This document shows, piece after piece, positions 13,926 to 20,449 of a stretch of DNA of 20,449 nt (its first letter is position 1; every line of letters starts with the position of its first letter). The notes beneath the pieces were generated by a model. The model was not told the origin of the DNA, ran no database searches, and saw only the letters and a program-made list of their open reading frames with translations. Source of the DNA: Pseudomonadota bacterium (GTDB taxonomy: Bacteria > Pseudomonadota > Gammaproteobacteria > Pseudomonadales > Pseudomonadaceae); contig JAEYXX010000008.1 in NCBI GenBank assembly GCA_023431055.1, forward strand, positions 1-20,449. Reading direction: 5' to 3'. The translations under genes and the position numbers were made by a program.

Positions 13926-14682
13926 ACTGCCACCACCGGTGCTGGAGCTGCGCGATGCCTGCCTGAACCTGGGTAACCGGCGCGTGTTGAAGCACTGTGA
14001 TCTGTGCCTGTACCCCGGCGAGGTGCTGGCCATTGTCGGCCCTTCGGGGGCGGGCAAATCCAGCTTGCTCAACGTTCTGTCGGGCCGACAAGCACCCAGC
14101 ACCTGCGCGCTTTTCCAACTGCAGGGGCAGGATGTACGAGCCAGTGAGCACCATACCGTCCTGCAATTGCGCCGCCGCGCGACCGGGTATGTCGCGCAGG
14201 ATGCCCACCAGGCCCTGGATCTGCACCTGAGCGCCGCCGCCAATATCGCGCGGCGCCTATTCGACCTAGGCCTGAACCATGCCGGCGATGCGCTGACACA
14301 GGCCAGGAGCTGGATCGAGCGCCTGGGATTGGCGCCCGGGCGCGCACATGAGCCAGTCATCCAGTTTTCCGGCGGCATGCGCCAGCGCATCCAGATTGCT
14401 GCCGCCATGGTGCATGGCCCGTCTGTGCTGTTTCTCGATGAGCCCACCTCGGGGCTGGACTCGGTGGCCCAGGCCGCGCTCATCGACATACTGATGCAGC
14501 TCAAGCATGAGCGCGCCACCTCGATGCTGTTCGTGACCCACGACCTGCGCCTGGCCCGGCTGATTGCCGACCGGGCGCTGGTCATGGATCAGGGCCGGAT
14601 CGTCAGCGAGGCGGTTATCGACCGACTGTTGACCGAGCCGGATCACCCCACTGCCCAGGCACTGGTCAAGGCGGTGCTGTGA
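13918..14682 (+). CDS. phnK: C-P lyase ABC-type ATPase PhnK
   Basis: The 254-residue ATPase docks on the PhnGHIJ core. Walker A is GPSGAGKSSLL (residues 41-51), the signature is FSGGMRQRIQIAAAMV, Walker B is LFLDEPTSGLD and the switch region FVTHDL. The GTG start at 13918 lies inside the end of phnJ and gives the family length (E. coli 252); longer readings would run through phnJ in another frame. PhnK resembles oligopeptide-transporter ATPases but has no membrane partner here. Its place between phnJ and phnL, not the transporter trio, supports the PhnK call. ATP hydrolysis is thought to open the core for substrate exchange. Confidence 0.92.
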   Translation: MFELPPPVLELRDACLNLGNRRVLKHCDLCLYPGEVLAIVGPSGAGKSSLLNVLSGRQAPSTCALFQLQGQDVRASEHHTVLQLRRRATGYVAQDAHQALDLHLSAAANIARRLFDLGLNHAGDALTQARSWIERLGLAPGRAHEPVIQFSGGMRQRIQIAAAMVHGPSVLFLDEPTSGLDSVAQAALIDILMQLKHERATSMLFVTHDLRLARLIADRALVMDQGRIVSEAVIDRLLTEPDHPTAQALVKAVL

Positions 14683-15296
14683 TGAACCGGCCCACCGTGC
14701 AACTTAGCGTTTACAGCGACATGCTCAAAGGCCCGGCCACCCACCTGGTAGCCGGTTCCGGCCAGATCGTCCATATCTGGGGGGCATCCGGGGCGGGTAA
14801 ATCCACGTTGCTCTCGCGTATCTGGGGCAGCCGCAGCATGGGCGGCGGCCAACTGAGAGTAGAGATAGACGGCACCACGCTGGATCTGGCCGGCATGCCA
14901 GCCGCCCGGCTGGCGTTTGTCCGCCCACGCCTGATGACCTATGTGGAGCAGCGTCCCACCGTGCTGCCGCGCATCAGGATGCGCGACTGGCTTTGCGCTT
15001 GCTCTGCTAGGCAACTACAGGCGGGGCTTGAGCAACTCGATCTGGCGTCCGGTCTGCTGCAGCGCAGCTCATCGGATCTGTCCGGTGGTGAGTTGCAGCG
15101 CTTTGCCCTGTTGCGGGCCTTTTGCTCGCCTGCGCCGATCCTGTTACTGGACGAACCCTGCACCGGGCTGGATCGGAGTCGCTACGAGCACGTCGTGGAA
15201 CTGCTCAGGCAGGCCAAAGATAGCCATCGGCTGGTGATCTACACCAGCCACGCGCCGACATCCTGGGCCGATCAGGAATTGGAACTGCCTGGTTAG
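14682..15296 (+). CDS. phnL: C-P lyase ABC-type ATPase PhnL
   Basis: The 204-residue protein has Walker A GASGAGKSTLL, signature LSGGELQRFALLRAFCSPAP, Walker B LLLDEPCTGLD and switch SHAP. The VEQRPTVLPRIRMRDW segment resembles the PhnL Q-loop region with its conserved R-V-x-x-x-x-V stretch, although it is degenerate. PhnL binds the PhnGHIJK core on top of PhnK and assists phosphonate attachment. It is about 20 residues shorter than E. coli PhnL (226). The start is ATG 14682 (TGATG with the phnK stop); a GTG at 14679 is an alternative that adds one residue. No phnM, phnN or phnP follows. Confidence 0.88.
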   Translation: MNRPTVQLSVYSDMLKGPATHLVAGSGQIVHIWGASGAGKSTLLSRIWGSRSMGGGQLRVEIDGTTLDLAGMPAARLAFVRPRLMTYVEQRPTVLPRIRMRDWLCACSARQLQAGLEQLDLASGLLQRSSSDLSGGELQRFALLRAFCSPAPILLLDEPCTGLDRSRYEHVVELLRQAKDSHRLVIYTSHAPTSWADQELELPG

Positions 15297-15411
15297 CAGG
15301 CCCTGCCCATAGCCCGTAAAGCTGCCCAGCCGAAGATGTCATCAGCGCCAAAATGTAAATACGTCTTATCTGCGTAAGAAAACATCTATCAATTGAATAA
15401 GGAGGTTTGAA
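15297..15411. other. Spacer between phnL and the TonB receptor gene
   Basis: The 115 bp contain no gene. The last 60 bases are AT-rich, with a short CTTA/TAAG inverted repeat (about 15366-15379), and end in a near-perfect ribosome site AAGGAGG (15399-15405). The gap and the composition change suggest a separate or additional promoter for the receptor. Confidence 0.45.
15399..15405 (+). promoter_or_regulatory. Strong Shine-Dalgarno deciding the GTG start of the receptor
   Basis: AAGGAGG is followed by six bases and GTG at 15412. No ATG nearby gives a signal peptide, so the GTG is the start. Confidence 0.85.
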
Positions 15412-17535
15412 GTGCTCAACACACCATGCGCCCACCCGCTACGGGCTCCCTCATTCAGCGCCCTGCTCCTGCTGGCCGCTCCGGCCATCGCCAGCTCCGC
15501 ACAGCCTATCGAGTTGCAGGAGTCGGTGATCGTTTCCGCCAGCCGCTCGGTCGTCAGCATCGAGGAGTCCCCTCGTACCATCACGGTTATCGACTCGCAG
15601 CAGATTCGCGAGTATCTCAATGCTGGCGGTATCCAGCGCCTGCTCGTTGAGGTACCGGGTATCGAGTATGCGCGCAGTGGCGGTCTGGGTGGGCAATTGG
15701 TGATCCGCGGACAGAACAGCAACAGCGGTCGCACGGTACTGGCAATCGACGGCGATCGTCACCGTGGTCGCAGTACTCTGGAGTTCAACCTGCTCGACCC
15801 CAACGCCATCGAGCGCATCGAGATCATTCGCGGCCCAGCCTCGGCGCTGTACGGTTCAGATGCGATGAGCGGCGTGGTCAACATCATCACCCGCCGCGCC
15901 CATGTCGAGGATGGCCAGGACTTCTCGCTGGCGCCCAAGCTGCGGGCTGCCGAATGGTCGAGCAATGGCAACATGTACGGCGTGCGCGGCGAGTTGGTTG
16001 GCGGAGGCAATGGTTTCGACGTACTGATCGGACTCAACCAGCGTACCGCCAACGACTACGACAGCCCCCTCGGCAAGGTGGACAACAGCGACTACGACAG
16101 TCGGGGGCTGGACTTCAACCTCGGCTACCGAACCAGCACTACGGCGCGCTGGGAACTGTCCGGGCGCTATCAGCACGTCACCACCGGTCGCGCCGGCGGC
16201 CTGGGTGCCGCGCCTGGCCCCGACTTGCTGGAGGTTCGCGAAGATCCTCTGGTCGAACGCTACCTGCGCCTGAGCTACGCCAACCTGGCCTTCGACGACT
16301 GGCTCGACACCCTGGATGCCAGCCTCTATGTCCGCCAGATCAAGACCGATAGCTACCAAGTCAACCGCAAGAACGCCACGCGCGATGTGGCGACTCACCA
16401 GAAGAACCATTCTCCGACAGTGTTCGGCGGCCACCTGACCGCCACCCGGCAGATCGAAGATCACCAACTGAGCTTTGGTGGCGACTTCTTTAACGAGGCA
16501 GCCGACGGACGCAAGAGCCTGCAACAGCGCTACAACAAAGATGGCACGCTGCAGGCCGAAGGTACCTGGAATACCTTGGAGCGAGATACCGAGCAGACCA
16601 GCTTCGGCCTGTTCGTCAGCGACGACTGGTACCTCAACGAGCGCTGGTCGCTGGCCGGGGCCCTGCGCGGCGACATGGTTCAGGTCAAGGTCGGCAGCGG
16701 CATCACTGGCGAAAACAGCGCCGTCACGCGCGCCTACCAGGGCAACACCAACAATCGCCACAGTGCCCTTAGCGGCAGCCTCGGCGCAGTGTACCGACTG
16801 ACGCCCGACTGGCATCTAGTGGGCAACCTGAGCCGCGGATTCCGCGCACCTTCCGGCCAGCAGATGGCGCGGACCAGTGTCGCCGCCACTCTCACCACCC
16901 TACCCGCACCAGACCTTGAGCCAGAAACCAACCTCACCGCCGAATTCGGCGTGCGCTGGTATGGCGAGCAGAGCCAGGCCAGTCTGAGCGCCTACCAGAG
17001 CCGCTACGACGACCTGATCGACCTCGTTTCTGTCAGCAGCGGTGTGATGCAGCAGCAGAACATCAGCAAGGCCATCATCGAAGGCATCGAGCTGGAGGGC
17101 AAGGCCCGGTTGCTTGGCCCCTGGAGCATGCGCTATGCGCTGGCGGCCACCCGCGGTACCAATGAGGCCGAAGATCAGCCACTGGACGGCATCGCGCCGC
17201 TCAGCGGCCAACTGACCCTGCGCTACCAGGCCGATCGCTGGTACAGCGAGGGCAAGGTGCGCGGCTATCGGGGCAGAACCCGCATTGACGATAGCCAGGA
17301 ACGCAAAACCGCCAGCTACGCCATGGTCGACCTGTATGCCGGTAGCGATTTGAGCCAACTGCTCGGCGCGCAGTGGAAACATTGGAAGGTCAGCGTCGGC
17401 GTAGAAAATCTGTTCGATCGGGTCGGACGCAACCCGACCACAGCCGAAGATCTGGCCTACTCCAACGACCTGCTCGGCAACCCGCTGGTCGAGCCGGGCC
17501 GCACGGCACAGCTCAAGCTGCTGGTGGACTACTGA
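15412..17535 (+). CDS. TonB-dependent outer-membrane receptor
   Basis: The 707-residue protein has a signal peptide (SALLLLAAPAIASSA, cleavage near residue 30), then a TonB-box-like ESVIVSA (about 37-43). The plug domain is marked by ESPRTITVIDSQQIRE, VPGIEYARSGGLGGQLVIRG and IEIIRGPASALYGSDAMSGV. A 22-strand barrel region follows, with PDLEPETNLTAEFGVRWYG, and it ends at a C-terminal Tyr (LKLLVDY), typical of outer-membrane barrels. It resembles CirA/BtuB/FepA-type receptors for ferric chelates or cobalamin. Lying 115 bp after phnL and co-oriented, it would supply the outer-membrane step for the FecCD transporter encoded upstream. The ligand is unknown. Confidence 0.93.
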   Translation: MLNTPCAHPLRAPSFSALLLLAAPAIASSAQPIELQESVIVSASRSVVSIEESPRTITVIDSQQIREYLNAGGIQRLLVEVPGIEYARSGGLGGQLVIRGQNSNSGRTVLAIDGDRHRGRSTLEFNLLDPNAIERIEIIRGPASALYGSDAMSGVVNIITRRAHVEDGQDFSLAPKLRAAEWSSNGNMYGVRGELVGGGNGFDVLIGLNQRTANDYDSPLGKVDNSDYDSRGLDFNLGYRTSTTARWELSGRYQHVTTGRAGGLGAAPGPDLLEVREDPLVERYLRLSYANLAFDDWLDTLDASLYVRQIKTDSYQVNRKNATRDVATHQKNHSPTVFGGHLTATRQIEDHQLSFGGDFFNEAADGRKSLQQRYNKDGTLQAEGTWNTLERDTEQTSFGLFVSDDWYLNERWSLAGALRGDMVQVKVGSGITGENSAVTRAYQGNTNNRHSALSGSLGAVYRLTPDWHLVGNLSRGFRAPSGQQMARTSVAATLTTLPAPDLEPETNLTAEFGVRWYGEQSQASLSAYQSRYDDLIDLVSVSSGVMQQQNISKAIIEGIELEGKARLLGPWSMRYALAATRGTNEAEDQPLDGIAPLSGQLTLRYQADRWYSEGKVRGYRGRTRIDDSQERKTASYAMVDLYAGSDLSQLLGAQWKHWKVSVGVENLFDRVGRNPTTAEDLAYSNDLLGNPLVEPGRTAQLKLLVDY

Positions 17536-17759
17536 GGCGCCGCCCTGCCCTGCTAGTCGCTGTTGCTCCGACAGAAGGCAATTCCGTCGCTGCAACTCAA
17601 TGCCGGGGGCACGTGCTCCAGCCCCCGTAGAGTCTGCTCAGCTCAAGCGCTAATACTATCGAGATACAAAGGCGGGGCAATCAGCCGAACGGAGCCGACC
17701 ACTCGCACGGACAACGGCTCGCGAGCATGGCTAGCGCCTACAGTAGAGCCTCGCACCCT
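17536..17759. other. Convergent intergenic region after the receptor gene
   Basis: No gene is seen. A GC-rich hairpin lies at 17604-17627. The receptor (+) and the beta-lactamase-like gene (-) converge here. Confidence 0.5.
17604..17627. terminator. Weak terminator-like hairpin
   Basis: CGGGGGC (17604-17610) and GCCCCCG (17621-17627) flank a 10-base loop. No T-run follows, so termination is uncertain. Confidence 0.4.
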
Positions 17760-18791
17760 TCAATTGCCCTCCGCGTCGGCACGCAACAACGCCTGGCTGA
17801 TCGCCTGCCCGACCTGCTCGAACAGGCGCCCGGCCTCGCTGCCTTCGTCAAGCGCTTCGGCGCAGGCCACCACGACGATCGCGCGGGTTGCATCCTGCGG
17901 CTCGATGACGCCGACGTGGCAGGCGCGTTCCAGCTGCGTCCCGGTCTTCTGGATAAAGGGCACGTCCTCGGGCAGCCCGGCTTCGAGGCGGTAGTTGTCG
18001 TAGGAGCCGAGCTTCATGTCGTCATACAGCAGCGCGCGGCTCTGCGCGGACAAAAGCTCGCCACGCACCAGCTTTTCCAGCATCGCGCCATAGGCGACCA
18101 GGCTGCTGGCATTGAGGTTGCGCGCGTAGTAGCGCTCGTAGGCCTCCTCCATGCTGGCGGCTTTCAACTGTTCGGGCTGCAGGTCCAGCGCCTTGGCCAC
18201 GGCCTCATAGCGCGGTTTGCTGAAGGGCGCGGAGGCCAGTTCCACCAGCTGCATGTTTTCCAGCCGTGCCGCATCCGGGTGCACTTCACCATAGAGGTCG
18301 CGGCGCACCTGGGTGAAGGTGGTGATGGCCTCGAAATCACCGCCCATGCTCTTGCCGGTGCGCGCGTTGAGCTGGTCTTCGCCCACCAGGCGGATCAGCA
18401 TGTTGGCCGCCGTGTTGTCGCTTTCGATCAGCATCTCCTTGAGCAGCTCGCGCAGCGAGTAATCCACGCCTGGGTCCTGCCAGACCAGATCGCCGGAACC
18501 ATCCACCTTATCCCCGGTTTCCAGGGTCAGCCGCTGCTCCAGATCCAGCTCGCCGTCATCGACGCCCTGCAGCACGGCGATGGCGATCGGCACCTTCACC
18601 GCCGAGCCCAGGTACCAGAAGCGCTCGGCGTCGTAGCGCAGCCCGGTCTCATCCCCCAGGTGCTTGAGGTAGACGCCCAGCTTGCCGGGAGCCGCCTCGT
18701 CGATGCGGCGCAACTCCTGTTCCAGGGCCTCCTTCCAGGTCGCCTCGGCGTCCTCGGTGCAGGCCGTCAGGCCGGCCAGGGGCAGCACTAG
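17760..18791 (-). pseudogene. Class A beta-lactamase-like serine hydrolase lipoprotein, start removed by the IS
   Basis: The frame has the three penicillin-recognising motifs: SAVK (Ser62, Lys65, counted from the GTG at 18788), SDN (123-125) and KTG (281-283). A lipobox LTAC at residues 7-10 preceded by hydrophobic codons (LLVLPLAG) indicates an outer- or inner-membrane lipoprotein. The class A omega-loop ExxLN motif expected about 36 residues after SDN is absent, so it is probably a serine hydrolase or peptidase-like relative and not a proven antibiotic-resistance enzyme. The reading frame runs into the IS end at 18792 without an ATG, so the native start and a few residues are lost. A GTG at 18788 would give a signal peptide lacking its basic N terminus. 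Expression is doubtful. Confidence 0.75.
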
Positions 18792-18806
18792 CAGCCTGTT
18801 GAAATT
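18792..18806 (+). repeat. Left terminal inverted repeat of the IS
   Basis: CAGCCTGTTGAAATT; it pairs with 20102-20116 with one mismatch at the fourth base. Confidence 0.8.
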
Positions 18807-18844
18807 GGCTCCCGCCCTGTCTGGTTTTGCTGCGTGAGGTTTAC

Positions 18845-18898
18845 GATATCGGCTCCAATCTGTCTGGACCCTCGATTTCCATGCGTGGAGCCGATATC
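18845..18898. repeat. Inverted repeat overlapping the transposase start
   Basis: GATATCGGCTCCA (18845-18857) and its exact complement (18886-18898) form a 13-bp stem whose 28-base loop holds the ATG at 18881. Folding in read-through RNA would hide the start and limit transposase synthesis from outside promoters, a known IS strategy; its use here is inferred. Confidence 0.7.
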
Positions 18899-19972
18899 AC
18901 TCAGGAATCCCTGTTCACCGTCGCCAAGCTCGATGACTTCGTGCCGGCGAGCCATCCCCTGCGCGCCATCCGCAAGCTGGCAGACACCGCTCTGCAGCGG
19001 ATGAGCGCCCTGTTCGACACCTTGTATGCCGACACCGGTCGCGCCTCGATTGCCCCGGAGAAGTTGATGCGGGCGCAGTTGCTGCAGCTGTTCTGCTCGC
19101 TGCGCAGTGAACGAATGCTCATGGAGCAACTGGGTTACAACCTGCTGTTCCGCTGGTTCGTTGGCCTGGCCATCGACGACCCGGTGTGGGATCACTCGGT
19201 GTTCTCGAAGAACCGCGACCGCCTCAATGCCCAGGCCGTGACCGCCGAGTTTCTGAGCGAAGTGGTGCGCTTGGCCGAGAAGCAGGGACTGATGTCGGAT
19301 GAGCACTTCTCGGTCGACGGCACCCTGCTGCAGGCTTGGGCCTCACAGAAAAGTTTCCGCCCCAAGGACGGCCCTCCGGATGATCAGGGGCCCGGACCGC
19401 GCAATGCCCAGCCTGACTTCAAAGGGCAGAAGCGCAGCAACGACACCCACGCTTCAACCAGCGATCCGGATGCCCGGCTATATCGCAAGAGCCACAACAC
19501 CGGCGCGCAGCTGAGCTACATGGGTCATGTGCTGATGGAGCACCGCAGCGGACTGGTACGCAGTGCCCACGTCAGCCTGGCCGGTGGTCGTGGCGAGCGC
19601 GAAGCCGCACTGCTGATGCTGGGTAAACTCGGTGGCCGCCGTCGGCGCACCTTAGCGGCGGACAAGGCCTACGACACGGCGGACTTCGTCGCCGCCTGCC
19701 GAGCCCTCGGCGTCACACCCCATGTAGCGCAGAACACCAGCGGCCGACGTAGCGCCATCGACGGCCGCACCACGCGTCATGCTGGCTACGGCCTGAGCCT
19801 TAAGATCCACGCCTGGATCGAAACCCACTTCGGCTGGCTCAAGACAGCGGCGGGCCTGCGTCAGGTGAAACAGCGCGGGCTTGAGCGTGTCGACGCGCTG
19901 TTCCAGCTGGCCATGGCGGCAAGCAACCTGGTGCGCCTGCCGAAGTTGATGGCTGCAGGCTCAGCCGCATGA
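18881..19972 (+). CDS. IS5/IS1182-family DDE transposase
   Basis: The 363-residue transposase has the N-terminal DUF772-type domain (LDDFVPASHPLRAIRKLAD, then LRSERMLMEQLGYNLLFRWF and DHSVFSKNRDRL) and a DDE catalytic core. Probable catalytic residues are Asp146 in SVDGTLLQAW, Asp261 in AADKAYD and Glu314 in WIETHFGWLK. I chose ATG 18881 (MRGADITQESLFTVAKLDDF) because family members start just before the TQESLF segment; an upstream in-frame start at 18827 would add 18 unrelated residues. The gene appears intact, so the IS may be active. It lies on the same strand as trbI. Confidence 0.9.
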   Translation: MRGADITQESLFTVAKLDDFVPASHPLRAIRKLADTALQRMSALFDTLYADTGRASIAPEKLMRAQLLQLFCSLRSERMLMEQLGYNLLFRWFVGLAIDDPVWDHSVFSKNRDRLNAQAVTAEFLSEVVRLAEKQGLMSDEHFSVDGTLLQAWASQKSFRPKDGPPDDQGPGPRNAQPDFKGQKRSNDTHASTSDPDARLYRKSHNTGAQLSYMGHVLMEHRSGLVRSAHVSLAGGRGEREAALLMLGKLGGRRRRTLAADKAYDTADFVAACRALGVTPHVAQNTSGRRSAIDGRTTRHAGYGLSLKIHAWIETHFGWLKTAAGLRQVKQRGLERVDALFQLAMAASNLVRLPKLMAAGSAA

Positions 19973-20101
19973 ACCTATTGACGGGGAAGGTGCGCCCGGC
20001 GTCTGCCAAATCTGGCTATTTCATCTGTCCGGAGCTCTGAATAGGGCTTACCTGCCCCACGACCACTGCTACCAAGAGTAGTGATCGCAGTGGTGGCGGC
20101 G

Positions 20102-20116
20102 AATTTCAACAGCCTG
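20102..20116 (-). repeat. Right terminal inverted repeat of the IS
   Basis: AATTTCAACAGCCTG; it pairs with 18792-18806. Confidence 0.8.
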
Positions 20117-20449
20117 GTAACTCGCTACCGCCGAAGGAAGCGCCGGATTCGCTGGAGCTGCGCGCCAAGCCGCGTCCGGTCACCCGACTCAATCCGCGCA
20201 TGCTGGCGGTAGTGGTCGGCGGCCTGTCGGCTGCGGTACTCGGAGCCATGCTGTGGTCGCTGCAGCCGCAGCAGCGCCGCCAGGGCGCCGAGCAGAACGA
20301 GCTATACAACGTCGACCGCGTGGCGCGCTCCGAGGGGCTGGAGCAGTTGCCGGCAGACTACTCGCAACTGCCGCCTCCACCGGCTCCCGAGATACCGCAA
20401 CTGGGGCCGCCGCTGCCCGGCGATCTGGGCGGGCCAATCCTCAGGGCGG
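20117..20449 (+). pseudogene. trbI: trbI N-terminal part, start removed by the IS; continues at position 1
   Basis: From the IS end the frame reads SLPPKEAPDSLELRAKPRPV, then the membrane anchor MLAVVVGGLSAAVLGAMLWS and a Pro-rich periplasmic linker ending PPLPGDLGGPILRA, the normal TrbI N-terminal layout. The open frame extends back into the IS without an ATG, GTG or TTG, so the native start and about 10-20 residues are missing. The first ATG (20200) falls right at the membrane segment. Read across the window ends, 20200-20449 plus 1-896 gives 1,146 bases, an exact 381-codon frame plus stop. TrbI proteins of this type are usually a little over 400 residues, so little else is missing. Confidence 0.82.

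Larger units (their letters stand above)
18792..20116 (+). mobile_element. IS5/IS1182-type insertion sequence, complete
   Basis: The 1,325-bp element is bounded by terminal inverted repeats CAGCCTGTTGAAATT (18792-18806) and AATTTCAACAGCCTG (20102-20116), which match at 14 of 15 positions when one is reversed; similarity continues weakly inward. It encodes one DDE transposase. The flanks are GCACTAG on the left and GTAACTC on the right, with no target duplication. The left flank is the 5' end of the beta-lactamase-like gene and the right flank is the 5' end of trbI, both cut. The ends were assigned by eye. Confidence 0.82.

Noticed and set aside
13020..14585. Long 521-residue minus-strand open frame
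   Set aside because: It is antisense to phnJ and phnK, which carry clear family motifs; long antisense frames are common in high-GC DNA.
15856..16815. 319-residue minus-strand open frame
   Set aside because: It is antisense to the TonB receptor and has no recognisable domain.
17727..18791. 354-residue plus-strand open frame opposite the beta-lactamase-like gene
   Set aside because: The minus strand has SxxK, SDN, KTG and a lipobox; the plus frame has none and is His/Gln-rich, as typical shadows are.
18785..20120. Target-site duplication around the IS
   Set aside because: Left flank CTAG and right flank GTAA do not match, and shifting the ends by a few bases does not produce a repeat.
1..20449. 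CRISPR array
   Set aside because: No regularly spaced direct repeats were found.

Overview
The window reads as high-GC gammaproteobacterial DNA, most likely Pseudomonas or a close relative. The signs are a Pseudomonas-like rlmG fragment, Tn4371/ICE-type trbI genes, FecCD and TonB proteins of pseudomonad flavour, and an IS5/IS1182-type element. No replication gene, tRNA, rRNA or CRISPR array is visible.

Topology: the last base of the window joins the first base in frame inside one gene, trbI (20117-20449 continuing into 1-896). The 20,449 bp therefore behave like a closed circle opened inside trbI. The circle carries one insertion sequence (18792-20116). Its two flanks are the 5' end of a class A beta-lactamase-like gene and the 5' end of trbI; both genes have lost their start codons, and no target duplication is seen. 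This fits an IS-bounded translocatable unit, or a tandem array, better than an ordinary plasmid.

Layout. (1) 1-4320 is a patchwork of integrative and conjugative element remnants: trbI plus a DUF2274 gene on the + strand, a zeta-toxin-like kinase with a 56-residue partner, a DUF4224 protein, an integrase cut after about 87 residues, about 0.8 kb without recognisable genes, then a second, diverged DUF2274/trbI pair on the - strand. (2) At about 4311-4325 that second trbI is fused by a short overlap to the 3' part of rlmG. (3) 4899-17535 is the coherent functional block: a LysR regulator, a divergent two-repeat glutamine-amidotransferase-like protein, an overlapping gene run (BtuF/FecB-type binding protein, FecCD permease, ATPase, FmdE-like protein, phnG, phnH, phnI, phnJ, phnK, phnL) and a TonB-dependent receptor. 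(4) 17760-18791 is the beta-lactamase-like lipoprotein gene, followed by the IS.

How the block may work: the TonB receptor and the BtuCDF-type transporter would bring a metal-chelate-sized ligand across both membranes, and the C-P lyase core (PhnGHIJK plus PhnL) would cleave a carbon-phosphorus bond. The usual phosphonate importer phnCDE and the later enzymes phnM, phnN and phnP are absent. The LysR promoter segment is duplicated upstream of the transporter operon, and a Fur-box-like site lies between lysR and the amidotransferase-like gene. Together these suggest an iron- or metal-linked phosphonate (perhaps phosphonate-chelator) scavenging system. That function is inference; the gene identities are much firmer.
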